Assembly: GCA_030407315.1 (NCBI GenBank)
Contig: JALQPE010001369.1
Span: 1-17,681 of the forward strand
Direction of reading: 5' to 3'
DNA from: Asparagopsis taxiformis
Lineage: Eukaryota > Rhodophyta > Florideophyceae > Bonnemaisoniales > Bonnemaisoniaceae
DNA: 17,681 bases
Shown: piece after piece, positions 1-10,408 of the stretch
How positions within the stretch are numbered: position 1 is the stretch's first letter
Layout: every line of letters begins with the position of its first letter
Made by a program: the position numbers and the translations under genes
Notes under the pieces: generated by a model
Databases searched by the model: none
What the model saw: only the letters and a program-made list of their open reading frames with translations
Told to the model about the DNA's origin: nothing

Positions 1-1062
1 GAACTGATCTCCGGAATAGTATAGATACCGGTCGGGTACTTCAGAGACAAAGTGGAAATCTTCCGCCTTCAACAGATCGGTACTGGCCGCACGGCCCTGG
101 TCCAGCGCGGCAGAGGCAGGCTCGGCCAGCCTACCACATCACACGGCAGCATAAACGCCATCGACATGGTGCGGTAGTGATCATCCACCTCGATCTGTCC
201 ACGGCTATTGGGTTCCAGGCCGATGTTTTCCAAGCCCATATTTTCTGTGTTACCGGTACGGCCGTTACACCACAAGAACGCATCTGCGCGAATCTTTTTT
301 GCCCGATTTCAGGGTCAACAACACGCCATGGTCATCTCCCTCAACTACTTCATACTCTTCGTTGTGACGGATAGTGCAGCCGTGATTACGCAGGTGGTAG
401 CTGAGGGCATCAGAGATCTCGTCATCCAGGAAGGAAAGCAGACGATCACGGTTATCGATCAGATCACTTTAACGCCCAGACCGCCAAAGATAGATGCGTA
501 CTCACAGCCGATAACACCGGCACCGTATACAATCAGCGTACGAGGTGTGTGCTCCAGCTTCAAAATAGTATCAGAGTTGTAGATTCGCGGGTGGCTGAAG
601 TCGATATCGGGCGGAGTATAGGGGCGAGATCCTGTACAGATCACCACATGCTCTGCCTTCAGGGTATCGTTACCCTTCTCGTCATGCTCGACAACGACGG
701 TCTGGCATCGGTAAACTTGGCCTGGCCAAAAAAAACATCGATACGGTTGCGGGCATAGAAACCGGTACGGATCATCACCTGATTGGTGATCACCTTTTCC
801 GCCCGCTTGAGGACTTTAGGGAAGGAGAACCAACGGGTTCACCGATATCCCGGAACATGGGGTTGGTGTTGAATTCGATGACTGTTTCACCGAATGACGC
901 AGCGCCTTCGAGGGAATGGTGCCCATATGGGTGCAATTGCCTCCCACTGGTCGTGGATCTCTACCACGGCAACACGCTTACCCTCTTCGCCAGGTTCATG
1001 GCCGCACCTTCACCAGCAGGCCCTGAGCCGATTACCACTACATCGTATTCGTAAACTGCCAT
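1..1062 (-). CDS. sthA: Soluble pyridine nucleotide transhydrogenase SthA (3' end outside window, many frameshifts)
   Basis: Flavoprotein of the disulfide-reductase fold that moves reducing equivalents between NADPH and NAD+ in the cytoplasm. The start ATG at 1062 gives [20 protein letters not shown], with the FAD-binding GxGxxG motif. Further on are [17 protein letters not shown] (around 905-950), where one cysteine replaces the CxxxxC redox pair as is typical of SthA, then CTGSRPY, and the NAD-binding [14 protein letters not shown] near 480-520. At the window edge the protein reads [11 protein letters not shown], about residue 350 of a roughly 464-residue family, so the C-terminal dimerisation domain lies outside. 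Breaks are visible near 986, 946, 882, 832, 708, 460, 290, 172, 148 and 125, nearly all missing single bases. It lies 169 bases downstream of nqrM on the same strand, so it may have its own promoter, but I see no convincing one. The identification is secure; the breaks are probably sequencing errors. Confidence 0.95.
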
Positions 1063-1231
1063 CTAATCCCCCACATGTTCGCGCGTTATCATTGTTACGG
1101 TTCCATCGCTGTTTGGATCGCACGTACTCCCAGCAACGGTCATCGGTTGTCCTGTTTAGGGTAACTCACCAGTTCGCCATCGCTCCGTTGCCACAACAAA
1201 CTGGATTAACAAACTGAAATTAAGCTTCAAA

Positions 1232-1474
1232 CTATTTCAATTCGTAGGCTTTGGAATCAGCCGCTTGCTGTTGCGCCTGATTTTCAGCTTCCTGCTCTTT
1301 TTCGCACTTATTGGGATCGTCACCACAGACCGGACAGGTATAGTCGGTTTCACCCAGTGCGGCACCAACACCACCGCAGGAGCCCTTGATAGGTTTACGC
1401 CCCATCAGTACACCTACGGACATGGCGATAACAAAAGCACCCAGTACCACCCATGTAAGAATCATTGTTTCCAT
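1232..1474 (-). CDS. nqrM: NqrM, (Na+)-NQR maturation protein (DUF539 family)
   Basis: Small membrane-anchored assembly factor needed for a functional Na+-NQR; the family is thought to deliver iron for the metal centre shared by NqrD and NqrE. The 80-residue protein has one N-terminal membrane helix (about residues 5-25, ILTWVVLGAFVIAMSVGVLM), then KGSCGG, then a CPVCGDDPNKC cluster. These four cysteines are typical of the family. The tail is charged and rich in Glu and Gln. The ATG at 1474 is preceded by GAGG that overlaps the apbE stop, with a 9-base gap to apbE, so the two are very likely cotranscribed and the gene is last in the nqr operon. It is the only nqr-cluster gene in this window with no visible frameshift. 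Met4 is a possible alternative start but has no better ribosome site. Confidence 0.93.
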   Translation of the reverse strand: METMILTWVVLGAFVIAMSVGVLMGRKPIKGSCGGVGAALGETDYTCPVCGDDPNKCEKEQEAENQAQQQAADSKAYELK

Positions 1475-1483
1475 CGTACAACC

Positions 1484-2528
1484 TCACTGCATTAGGAAGG
1501 GTTCAAATTCCGGCGTAAAGGTTTCGGTAAAACCCTGCTCGGACTTGCTGATAAAGAAAGCGGCTATCTTCAGCTCTCGAGCCAATGCCAGACCTTTCTT
1601 CTCCCCCAATACCATCATAGCTGTTGCCAGCGCATCTGCTCGGGCGCAGGATGGAATCCAGAATGGTCACCGAGGCCAGTTTATGGGTAATCGGCCGACC
1701 GGTTGTTGGATCGATAGTGTGGGAAAAACGAACCCCGTTCTGTTCAAAATAGTTTCGGTAATCACGGAAGTGGCGATCGCCGTATTATTAAACGTCGATA
1801 ATTTTTTTGAATCGCTCGCTGCCCGGCCACCGGACTCTCAACCGCGATTCGCCAGGGCGTACCATCGGGTTTTACCCCGCGGGCTTTCAGTTCACCTCCT
1901 ACCTCGACAAGGTAGGCATCAAATCGTTCACTGATCACCTTGGCCACTGCATCCACGCATAGCCTTTGGCAATGGCCGAAAGATCCAGGTAAGCCGCTGC
2001 CTGCTTTCGCAATGCTGACGGCTGTTGCTGGGTTTGCACCGACTGATAGCCAATGGTTTTCCAGCAATGCATCGATCTGCTGCTGATCGGGAGATTTTGA
2101 TATAAACGCCACCGGGGCCAAACCCCCAGAGATTGACCAAGGGGCCAACCGTCATATCAAAAGCACCTGAACTCTGTTTACTAATCTCTTGCCCCAACTC
2201 CACTACCTGACGGTCTCATCGGATACTGTGAACCAGGAACCAGGTTGTGCCCGGTTAAACCGGCTTAACTCAGAATCCTCCCTGTAGGTGGACAGTCGGG
2301 ACTCGATACGGTCCAGCTCCGCCTGTACTGCTGTTTTTTCAGGGATGTAAGATCTTGTTGTTGAGGCGCTACCACCTTTACGGTGTAGCTGGTGCCCATG
2401 GTGGCACCGGAGAGTGCGTGTACTACTTTCTGTGGCGTCCTCGTTAGAGTTGCTACAGCCGGTTAGCGCCGAACTGACCAGTGCAAGCACCAGCAGTCCG
2501 GCGAAAACCGTTTTAAGTTGTTGAGCAT
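1484..2528 (-). CDS. apbE: ApbE, FAD:protein FMN transferase (lipoprotein, frameshifted)
   Basis: Periplasmic enzyme that uses FAD to link FMN covalently to a threonine in NqrB and NqrC. The ATG at 2528 starts MLNNL and, after one missing base, runs into a lipoprotein signal ending LVSSALTGC, so the mature protein should be lipid-anchored at that cysteine. Family motifs follow in order: [12 protein letters not shown] (near 2390-2420), [11 protein letters not shown] (near 2255-2285), [17 protein letters not shown] (near 2110-2165), [21 protein letters not shown] (near 1875-1915) and [13 protein letters not shown] (near 1690-1725). Breaks lie near 2510, 2420, 2335, 2206, 2120, 2050, 1965, 1790 and 1650. 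The C-terminus reads EFEPFLMQ then TGA at 1484. It sits 27 bases after nqrF and 9 before nqrM, its usual place next to its substrates. Confidence 0.94.
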
Positions 2529-2555
2529 TATCAAAATCGCTTAACCACTTAGTCC

Positions 2556-3776
2556 TTATCCACCGAAGTCATCAAGCAGGATTTTTTCACGTTCAACACC
2601 CAGGTCTTCCAACATCTTGATTACGGCAGAAGTCATCATTGGAGGTCCACACATGTAGTACTCACAATCTTCAGGCGCTTCGGGTCCTTCAGATAGTTTT
2701 CGTACAGTACGTTGTGGATAAAGCCGGTGTAGCCATCCCAGTTGTCTTCGGGCAGTGGATCGGACAGAGCCAGATGCCACTTGAAGTTTTCATTCTTCTC
2801 GGCCAGTTCATCGAACTCTTCGCCGTAGAATGCTTCACGCATGGAGCGCGCACCGTACCAGTAAGAGGATCTTACGAGTAGAGTTCAGACGCTTCAGCTG
2901 ATCGAAGATGTGAGAACGCATTGGCGCCATACCGGCACCACCACCGACGAATACCATTTCAGCATCGGTATCCTTGGCAAAGAACTCACCGAAGGGACCG
3001 TACACGGTAACTTTGTCACCCGGCTTGAGCTGAAATACGTAGGAGGACATCTGGCCATGAGGCAAGATCGTCACGTCCTGGAGGCGGAGTCGCAACACGG
3101 ATGTTGAACTTAACCACACCACGCTCTTCAGGGTAGTTGGCCATGGAGTAAGCACGGATAACAGGCTCGTCAACCTTGGAGACGTAGCGCCAGATATCGA
3201 ACTTATCCCAGTCCGGATGATATTCTTCTTCGATGGCGAAGTCTTTGTAGTTGGCTACGTGTGGAGGACACTCCAGCTGTACGTAACCACCGGCGCGGAA
3301 GTCAACGTTCTCACCTTCAGGTAGCTTCAGGGTCAGCTCCTTGATGAAGGTTGCAACGTTAGGATTGGACTCAACAGTACACTCCACTTCTTAACGCCGA
3401 AGACGTCGTCTTCAACTTCTACTTCATATCCTCTTTACAGCTACCTGACAGGACAGACGCCAGCCTTCACGCTTCTCGCCTTTAGTGAAGTGACCCTCTT
3501 CGGTCGGCAGCATCTCGCCACCACCCGCTTCGACGATACACTTACACTGTGCACAGGTACCACCGCCACCACAGGCGGAGGACAGGAAGATGCCCTGGCC
3601 GGCCAGAGTCTGCAGCAGCTTACCGCCGGCAGGAACTTTTGATCGACTTCTCAGGATCACCATTGATGTCAATTGTCACATCACCGCTGTTACCAGCTTG
3701 GCGCGAGCGAACAGAATCACCGCTACCAGAGCCAGAACCACGGTGTGAACATGATTACACCGAGTATAATTTCCAT
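2556..3776 (-). CDS. nqrF: Na+-translocating NADH:quinone reductase subunit F (frameshifted)
   Basis: NADH-oxidising entry subunit of Na+-NQR, carrying a [2Fe-2S] cluster and FAD on the cytoplasmic side. The start ATG at 3776 begins MEIILGV, followed by a single membrane helix ([15 protein letters not shown]). Next is the plant-type ferredoxin domain with [14 protein letters not shown] and a fourth cysteine in WRLSCQVAV (about 3435-3590). The ferredoxin-reductase domain has the FAD motif [11 protein letters not shown] (near 3125-3160), the nucleotide-binding [18 protein letters not shown] (near 2905-2960) and YYMCGPPMM near 2635-2660. It ends ILLDDFGG and TAA at 2556, with the conserved C-terminal aromatic. 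Breaks lie near 3745, 3692, 3638, 3440, 3428, 3390, 3073, 2867 and 2682. The length of about 407 residues is normal for the family. Confidence 0.97.
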
Positions 3777-3814
3777 GTTTCGTTTAACCTTTACTGAATC
3801 GAACACCGCACAGC

Positions 3815-4421
3815 TTACAGCTGCACCCCAGAGAAAGACATGAAGCCCAGAGACATCAGACTACAGTGATGAAGGTGATGCCCAGACCACGAAGGCCGTG
3901 AGGCACATCGCTGTACTTCAGCTTCTCGCGGATACCAGCCAGCGCAGTAATTGCCAATGCCCAGCCGACACCTGCACCAACGCCGTAGACGATGGATTCA
4001 CCGAAATTGTAATCACGCTCTACCATGAAGAGCGCGGCACCGAGGATGCGCAGTTTACAGTGATCAGCGGCAGGAATACGCCCAGCGCGTTGTAAAGCGC
4101 GGGAACGAACTTATCCAGCAACATTTCCAGAATCTGTACAATCGCCGCGATAACGCCGATGTAGGAGATCAGACCCAGGAAGCTCAGATCTACGTTAGGC
4201 AGACCGGCCCAGGCCAGTGCGCCATCCGCCAGCAAGGCGTTGTAGATCAGGTTATTAACCGGAACGGTGATACCCAATACGAAGATTACGGCAATGCCCA
4301 GACCGATTGCAGTTTTAACCTTCTTGGAGATCGCGATGAAGGTACACATCCCCAGGAAGAACGAGAGTGCCATGTTCTCGATAAAGATCGATTTAACGAA
4401 CAGGCTAATATAATGTTCCAT
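3815..4421 (-). CDS. nqrE: Na+-translocating NADH:quinone reductase subunit E (two frameshifts)
   Basis: Integral membrane subunit of Na+-NQR, paralogous to NqrD, which together with it holds an intramembrane iron-sulfur centre. The ATG at 4421 follows AAGGAG at good spacing. The protein starts [20 protein letters not shown] and has about six membrane helices. Cys26 lies in [11 protein letters not shown] and a second cysteine in LITVNCA (residue 124 as read); both match the cysteines known to ligate the metal centre in the Vibrio enzyme. Two single-base losses, near 4049 and 3862, shift the frame; across them the protein continues [18 protein letters not shown] and ends MSFSGVQL with TAA at 3815. 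It lies 14 bases after nqrD and 38 before nqrF. The length of about 202 residues is normal. Confidence 0.97.
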
Positions 4422-4435
4422 AACTCAATCGCTCC

Positions 4436-5082
4436 TTACTTGGTGTTGGGGGCCAGAGTGAAGTCCGGCTTCTCAACCTGATTGCTCTTCCAAGCACGCA
4501 GACCCCAGATCATCAGACCGATGACGAAGAATGCAGAAGGAGGAAGCAGCATCAGACCGTTAGCCACGTACCAGCCGCCGTTGTTGACCAGAGAGAAGAT
4601 CTCAATGCCGAACAGCGAACCGGAACCGAACAGTTCACGGATGAAACCAACAAACAGCAGTACTGCACCGTATCCCAGACCGTTACCGATACCATCCATA
4701 AAGCTGATGGATGGAGGGTTCTTCATGGCGAAGGCTTCGGCACGACCCATTACGATACAGTTGGTGATAATCAGACCAACGAATACCGACAGCTGTTTAG
4801 AGAGGTCATAGGCGAATGCTTTCAACACCTGGTCACCACGATTACCAGAGAGGCAATGATGGTCATCTGACAGATAATCCGAATGTTGTTCGGAATATGG
4901 TTACGGATCAGAGATACGAACAGGTTGGAGAATGCGGTTACAACAATTACCGCCAGACTCATTACCAGAGCTACTTTTAAGCTACTGGTTACGGCCAGTG
5001 CAGAACAGATACCCAGGATCTGCAGAGCGATCGGGTTGTTCTCAAAAACTGGTTCCGTTACGACTTTTTTAATCTCGGACAT
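4436..5082 (-). CDS. nqrD: Na+-translocating NADH:quinone reductase subunit D (one frameshift)
   Basis: Integral membrane subunit of Na+-NQR that forms a pseudo-symmetric pair with NqrE. The ATG at 5082 is preceded by GGGGAGG inside the end of nqrC, only 3 bases away, which suggests coupled translation. The protein starts [20 protein letters not shown]. Cys26 in LGICSALAV and the cysteine in [16 protein letters not shown] are the family's metal-ligand positions. A single missing base near 4826 splits the gene into two frames that overlap by a few bases: the first half ends IIASLVIVV and the second continues [20 protein letters not shown]. The second half runs to LAPNTK and TAA at 4436. This is the cleanest example in the window of one isolated indel in an otherwise complete gene. 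Confidence 0.97.
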
Positions 5083-5085
5083 GGC

Positions 5086-5850
5086 TTACACCTCCCCTGC
5101 GCGCAGTTTAGCCAGGAACGGCGCGTAACCGTTTTCGCTGAGCCAGAACTGAACAAGATTAGATACACCAACAGAGGTCAGAGTAGCACCGGCCAGACCG
5201 TCGATCTGGTGCTCAGCACCTTTGGCAGAAGGATCTACTTTACCTTGATCAAGCCGATAGCGGCATTGTTCAGGTCTTCACCGTAGACTTTCTTACCTTT
5301 CCACTGTCCCTTCCAGTTAGGATTGTCTACCTCACCACCCAGACCAGGAGTCTCAGCGTGAGAGTAGAAGCCCAAACCGACGATGGTGTTGAAGTCACCT
5401 TCCAGAGCCACAAAGCCGTACAGAGTCGACCACAGACCCTTACCATGAATAGGCAGGATCAGCTTTTCGATCTTGTCGCCGTTCATGACCATGTACACAA
5501 CCTTGTACGGAGTGCTGCTTGATACCGGCGATATCTTTGTCACCCAGTACCACAGCCATGCTTGGATCTTTGGCGGCTTTCGCTTCGTCAAAGCTCAGCG
5601 GATCGATATCATCGGCCCAGCTGTAGTCGGTCATATCCAGGGCTTTGGCAGTCACGTTGTTGTCGACAGCTCATCGATAGACTTGTTCGGATCAACCAGA
5701 TCGGCGGCAGCCAGGATGTTGGTTTTACGGTCCAACGCTTTGTTGGCCAGTTGCTGAGGCTTCAGCGCAACTGCGGCGGCAGATACGAAAATCGCACAGA
5801 CGACACACAGCGATACTGAAACCAGCAGCGTTTTGGAGATAGTATCGTTA

Positions 5851-5861
<11 letters not shown>
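5086..5861 (-). CDS. nqrC: Na+-translocating NADH:quinone reductase subunit C (frameshifted)
   Basis: Membrane-anchored subunit of Na+-NQR with a periplasmic domain carrying covalently bound FMN. The ATG at 5861 has a strong GGAGG 8-12 bases upstream and overlaps the 3' end of nqrB by 11 bases. A start 11 codons earlier is also open, but the ribosome site and the family N-terminus favour this one. The protein starts [20 protein letters not shown] with one membrane helix, followed by [34 protein letters not shown] and [15 protein letters not shown]. The flavinylation site reads GLAGATLTS, with the FMN-bearing threonine codon at 5182-5184. Breaks lie near 5668, 5519 and 5236. The end is KLRAGEV and TAA at 5086. 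Confidence 0.97.
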
Positions 5862-8384
<2,523 letters not shown>

Positions 8385-8499
8385 ACGCCTCACCCAATCA
8401 CGAATAACTTACTTTCTGGTCACCTAATGGCCCACATCTGCTGGCTAGCAGCAACTGCACATAACGACCACGCGACAACCCGCCAAAAAAATCCGCACA

Positions 8500-8529
8500 A
8501 GTATAAAGATTTGATGGCTTTTTTGCCAC
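8500..8529 (-). promoter_or_regulatory. Probable sigma-70 promoter of the nqr operon
   Basis: On the minus strand, -10 TATACT (8500-8505) and -35 GTGGCA (8524-8529) are separated by 18 bases, about 115 bases upstream of the nqrA start. The -10 is strong and the -35 matches four of six positions. It lies between the gap terminator and nqrA, where an operon promoter is expected. This is inferred from the motif only. Confidence 0.5.
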
Positions 8530-8571
8530 TAGACCAAGGAGGAATTTAAGATCAGTTTTTTGATATCTGTC

Positions 8572-8585
8572 CTGATCGAAATCAA
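8572..8585. promoter_or_regulatory. Possible FNR/ANR-type binding site
   Basis: The 14-base sequence CTGAT-CGAA-ATCAA differs from the FNR consensus TTGAT-N4-ATCAA at one position. It is centred about 85 bases upstream of the inferred nqr start site. That distance is within the range used by upstream-acting FNR-family activators, but it is not a standard -41.5 site. This rests on motif similarity only. Confidence 0.35.
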
Positions 8586-8597
8586 TTACGGAAGGAC

Positions 8598-8628
8598 AAA
8601 AAAAGCCGCTGAAAACAGCGGCTTTTTT
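8598..8628 (-). terminator. Strong intrinsic terminator after gap, bidirectional in form
   Basis: The stem is GCCGCTG (8605-8611) paired with CAGCGGC (8616-8622) around an AAAA loop. It is flanked by seven A on the left and six T on the right, so it reads as a terminator on either strand. In the minus direction it starts 22 bases after the gap stop codon. It should end gap transcription and insulate the nqr promoter. Confidence 0.92.
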
Positions 8629-8649
8629 GAGAGCTAAAGCTTATTGGAA

Positions 8650-10080
8650 TTAAGCTTCGATCGGGAACGCTTTCAGAGTTGACTGAGTCACCTGCTGAAG
8701 CAGACGAATAACCTGGCAGCTGTAACCGAACTCGTTGTCGTACCAGACGTAAACCACACAGGAGTCGCCATTTACGATGGTTGCCAGACCGTCAACGATA
8801 CCGGCAGCACGAGAACCAACGAAGTCAGAAGAAACAGCCTCTGGAGAGTTGCTGTAGTCGATCTGCTTTTGCAGCTCAGAGTGCAGAGCAGCATTGCGCA
8901 GGTTAATCGTTCAACTCTTCCTTATTGGTTTCCTTTTCCAGATTCAGATTAAGGATCGCCATGGAAACGTTTGGAGTAGGTACACGGATCGCATTACCGG
9001 TCAGCTTGCCTTCCATTTCAGGCAGAGCCTTGGATACAGCCTTGGCCGCACCCGTTTCGGTCAGAACCATGTTCAGACCAGCAGCACGACCACGACGGTC
9101 GCCTTTGTGGTAGTTATCGATCAGGTTCTGGTCGTTGGTGTAGGCATGTACAGTCTCAACATGACCGTTCTTAATGCCGTACTCATCGTTCAGCTTCTTC
9201 AGAACAGGCGTGATAGCGTTGGTAGTACAGGAAGCAGCAGACAGAATCGCATCTTCCGCAGTAACGTCGCCGTTGTTTACACCCATAACGATGTTCTTAA
9301 CACCCTTACCAGGCGCAGTCAGCAGCACACGGGAAACACCGTTGGCACGCAGATGCAGGGACAGACCGTCATGATCACGCCACTTACCGGTGTTGTCCAC
9401 AACAACCGCGTTGCTGATACCGTACTTGGTGTAGTCGATAGTATCCGGCGCATCGGCGTAGATCACTTTGATCATATTGCCGTTAGCGATCAGCGCACTG
9501 TTCTCTCGTCTCTACAGTGATGGTACCCATGAAAGAACCGTGTACAGAGTCACGACGCAGCAGGCTGGCACGCTTCTCCAGGTCACCGCCTTTACCACGA
9601 ACAACGATGGCACCCAGACGCAGGTTCTGACCACCGCCGGTCTTTTCGATCAACAGACGAGCAAGTAGACGACCAATACGACCGAAGCCGTACAGAACAA
9701 CATCGTAGGCTCGGTCTGATCGCCATTTTTCTTGGCGCCAGCCAGCTCTTCGTTCAGGAAATCTTCCAGAGAACGGCCACCGCCCTCTTTCTTGAATTTG
9801 ATGGCCAACTTGCCGATATCGACATGGGCACGCCCCGATCCATCTTATCCATGGCCTGCAGCACAGGATAGGTATCGGATACTGACAGCTCTTCACCTTC
9901 TACCTGGCGAACATATTGTGGGCTTTCAGAATATTGATTACTGAACGCTTTACGATGATCTTACCGAGAACAGAAGTTTCAACTTCGCAATCACGATACA
10001 AACGGCCAATTACCGGAATCATTGATTCAGCGATAGCTTCACGCTCTTTCCAATCGGCAAAGATGTTTTTCTCGACTCAC
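8650..10080 (-). CDS. gap: Long-type glyceraldehyde-3-phosphate dehydrogenase (frameshifted)
   Basis: Type I GAPDH with an N-terminal extension of about 120 residues before the Rossmann fold, as in the long GAPDH beside mfd in Pseudomonas. The GTG at 10078-10080 has GGAG upstream, but a break within a few codons makes the exact start uncertain. The extension contains IAESMIPVIGRLYRDCEVET and EGEELSVSDTYPVLQAMDKM. The nucleotide fold begins DVVLYGFGRIGRLLARLLIE. The catalytic cysteine is in SAASCTTNAITPVLKKLN, the active-site histidine in VETVHAYTNDQN, then KLTGNAIRVPTPNVSMAI and WYDNEFGYSCQV. It ends KAFPIEA, TAA at 8650. The second beta strand reads AIVVRGKGG, lacking the aspartate of NAD-specific GAPDH. 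Breaks lie near 10073, 9930, 9838, 9712, 9505 and 8912 (the last an added base). It is a single transcription unit with its own promoter and terminator. Confidence 0.95.
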
Positions 10081-10121
10081 AGGGCTACTCCAATGTCGTC
10101 AACAATAGATTTGGAGCGCGT

Positions 10122-10150
10122 ATTATGCTCTTTTGACCAAAGCGGGGCAA
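10122..10150 (-). promoter_or_regulatory. Probable sigma-70 promoter of gap
   Basis: On the minus strand, -35 TTGCCC (10145-10150) and -10 CATAAT (10122-10127) are separated by 17 bases. The -10 matches five of six consensus positions. The inferred start site is about 35 bases upstream of the gap GTG codon. This is a motif-based inference. Confidence 0.55.
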
Positions 10151-10327
10151 CGTCAAAAAACTATACTTTGGGTGCAGTGCAAAAGAACCAATAGCCCGAC
10201 TTCGGTACAGTCTCCATATTGCAAGGCCTACAGCCTGATTTCACCGAACCATTAAATTTTCATATCGCTGTCATAAACAAGGGGCAACGATTGCGTTACC
10301 AAATCATTTTCTTTCCTGAATGACGGT

Positions 10328-10355
10328 TTGCGCCTCCGCCCTCACAGGCTACAAT
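10328..10355 (+). promoter_or_regulatory. Possible sigma-70 promoter of mfd-csiV
   Basis: -35 TTGCGC (10328-10333) and -10 TACAAT (10350-10355) are separated by 16 bases. The -10 matches five of six positions, but the -35 matches only three. The inferred start is about 47 bases before the mfd ATG. No clear Shine-Dalgarno sequence precedes that ATG. Confidence 0.45.
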
Positions 10356-10408
10356 CCCTCCTCTGTTCATTCCTATTAATACAGTACTAATTAAAAACCA
10401 CATTATTG

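Larger units (their letters stand above)
10081..10408. other. Divergent gap/mfd intergenic region
   Basis: This 328-base stretch between the divergent gap and mfd genes has no supportable gene. It holds a promoter for each direction, at 10122-10150 (minus) and 10328-10355 (plus), and is AT-rich just before mfd. I see no clear operator, riboswitch or repeat in the middle part, 10160-10320. Confidence 0.7.

Noticed and set aside
208..582. Plus-strand ORF of 124 codons over sthA
   Set aside because: It is antisense to clearly conserved sthA motifs, has no family features and no ribosome site.
1063..1231. Promoter for sthA in the nqrM-sthA gap
   Set aside because: Only weak AT-rich -10-like strings without a spaced -35 were found, so I do not report one.
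1386..1934. Plus-strand ORF of 182 codons over nqrM and apbE
   Set aside because: It is a mirror frame of apbE and nqrM, which carry recognisable motifs on the other strand.
4436..5082. Programmed ribosomal frameshift in nqrD
   Set aside because: No slippery heptamer or stimulatory structure is visible at the break near 4826, and similar breaks occur in almost every other gene, so a missing base is simpler.
8551..8564. Second regulator box, ATCA-N6-TGAT, upstream of nqrA
   Set aside because: The half-sites are in the wrong order and spacing for FNR, and the core is a T-run; chance is likely.
8894..9520. Plus-strand ORF of 208 codons
   Set aside because: It lies wholly opposite the catalytic half of GAPDH, whose minus-strand frame has the active-site Cys and His motifs.
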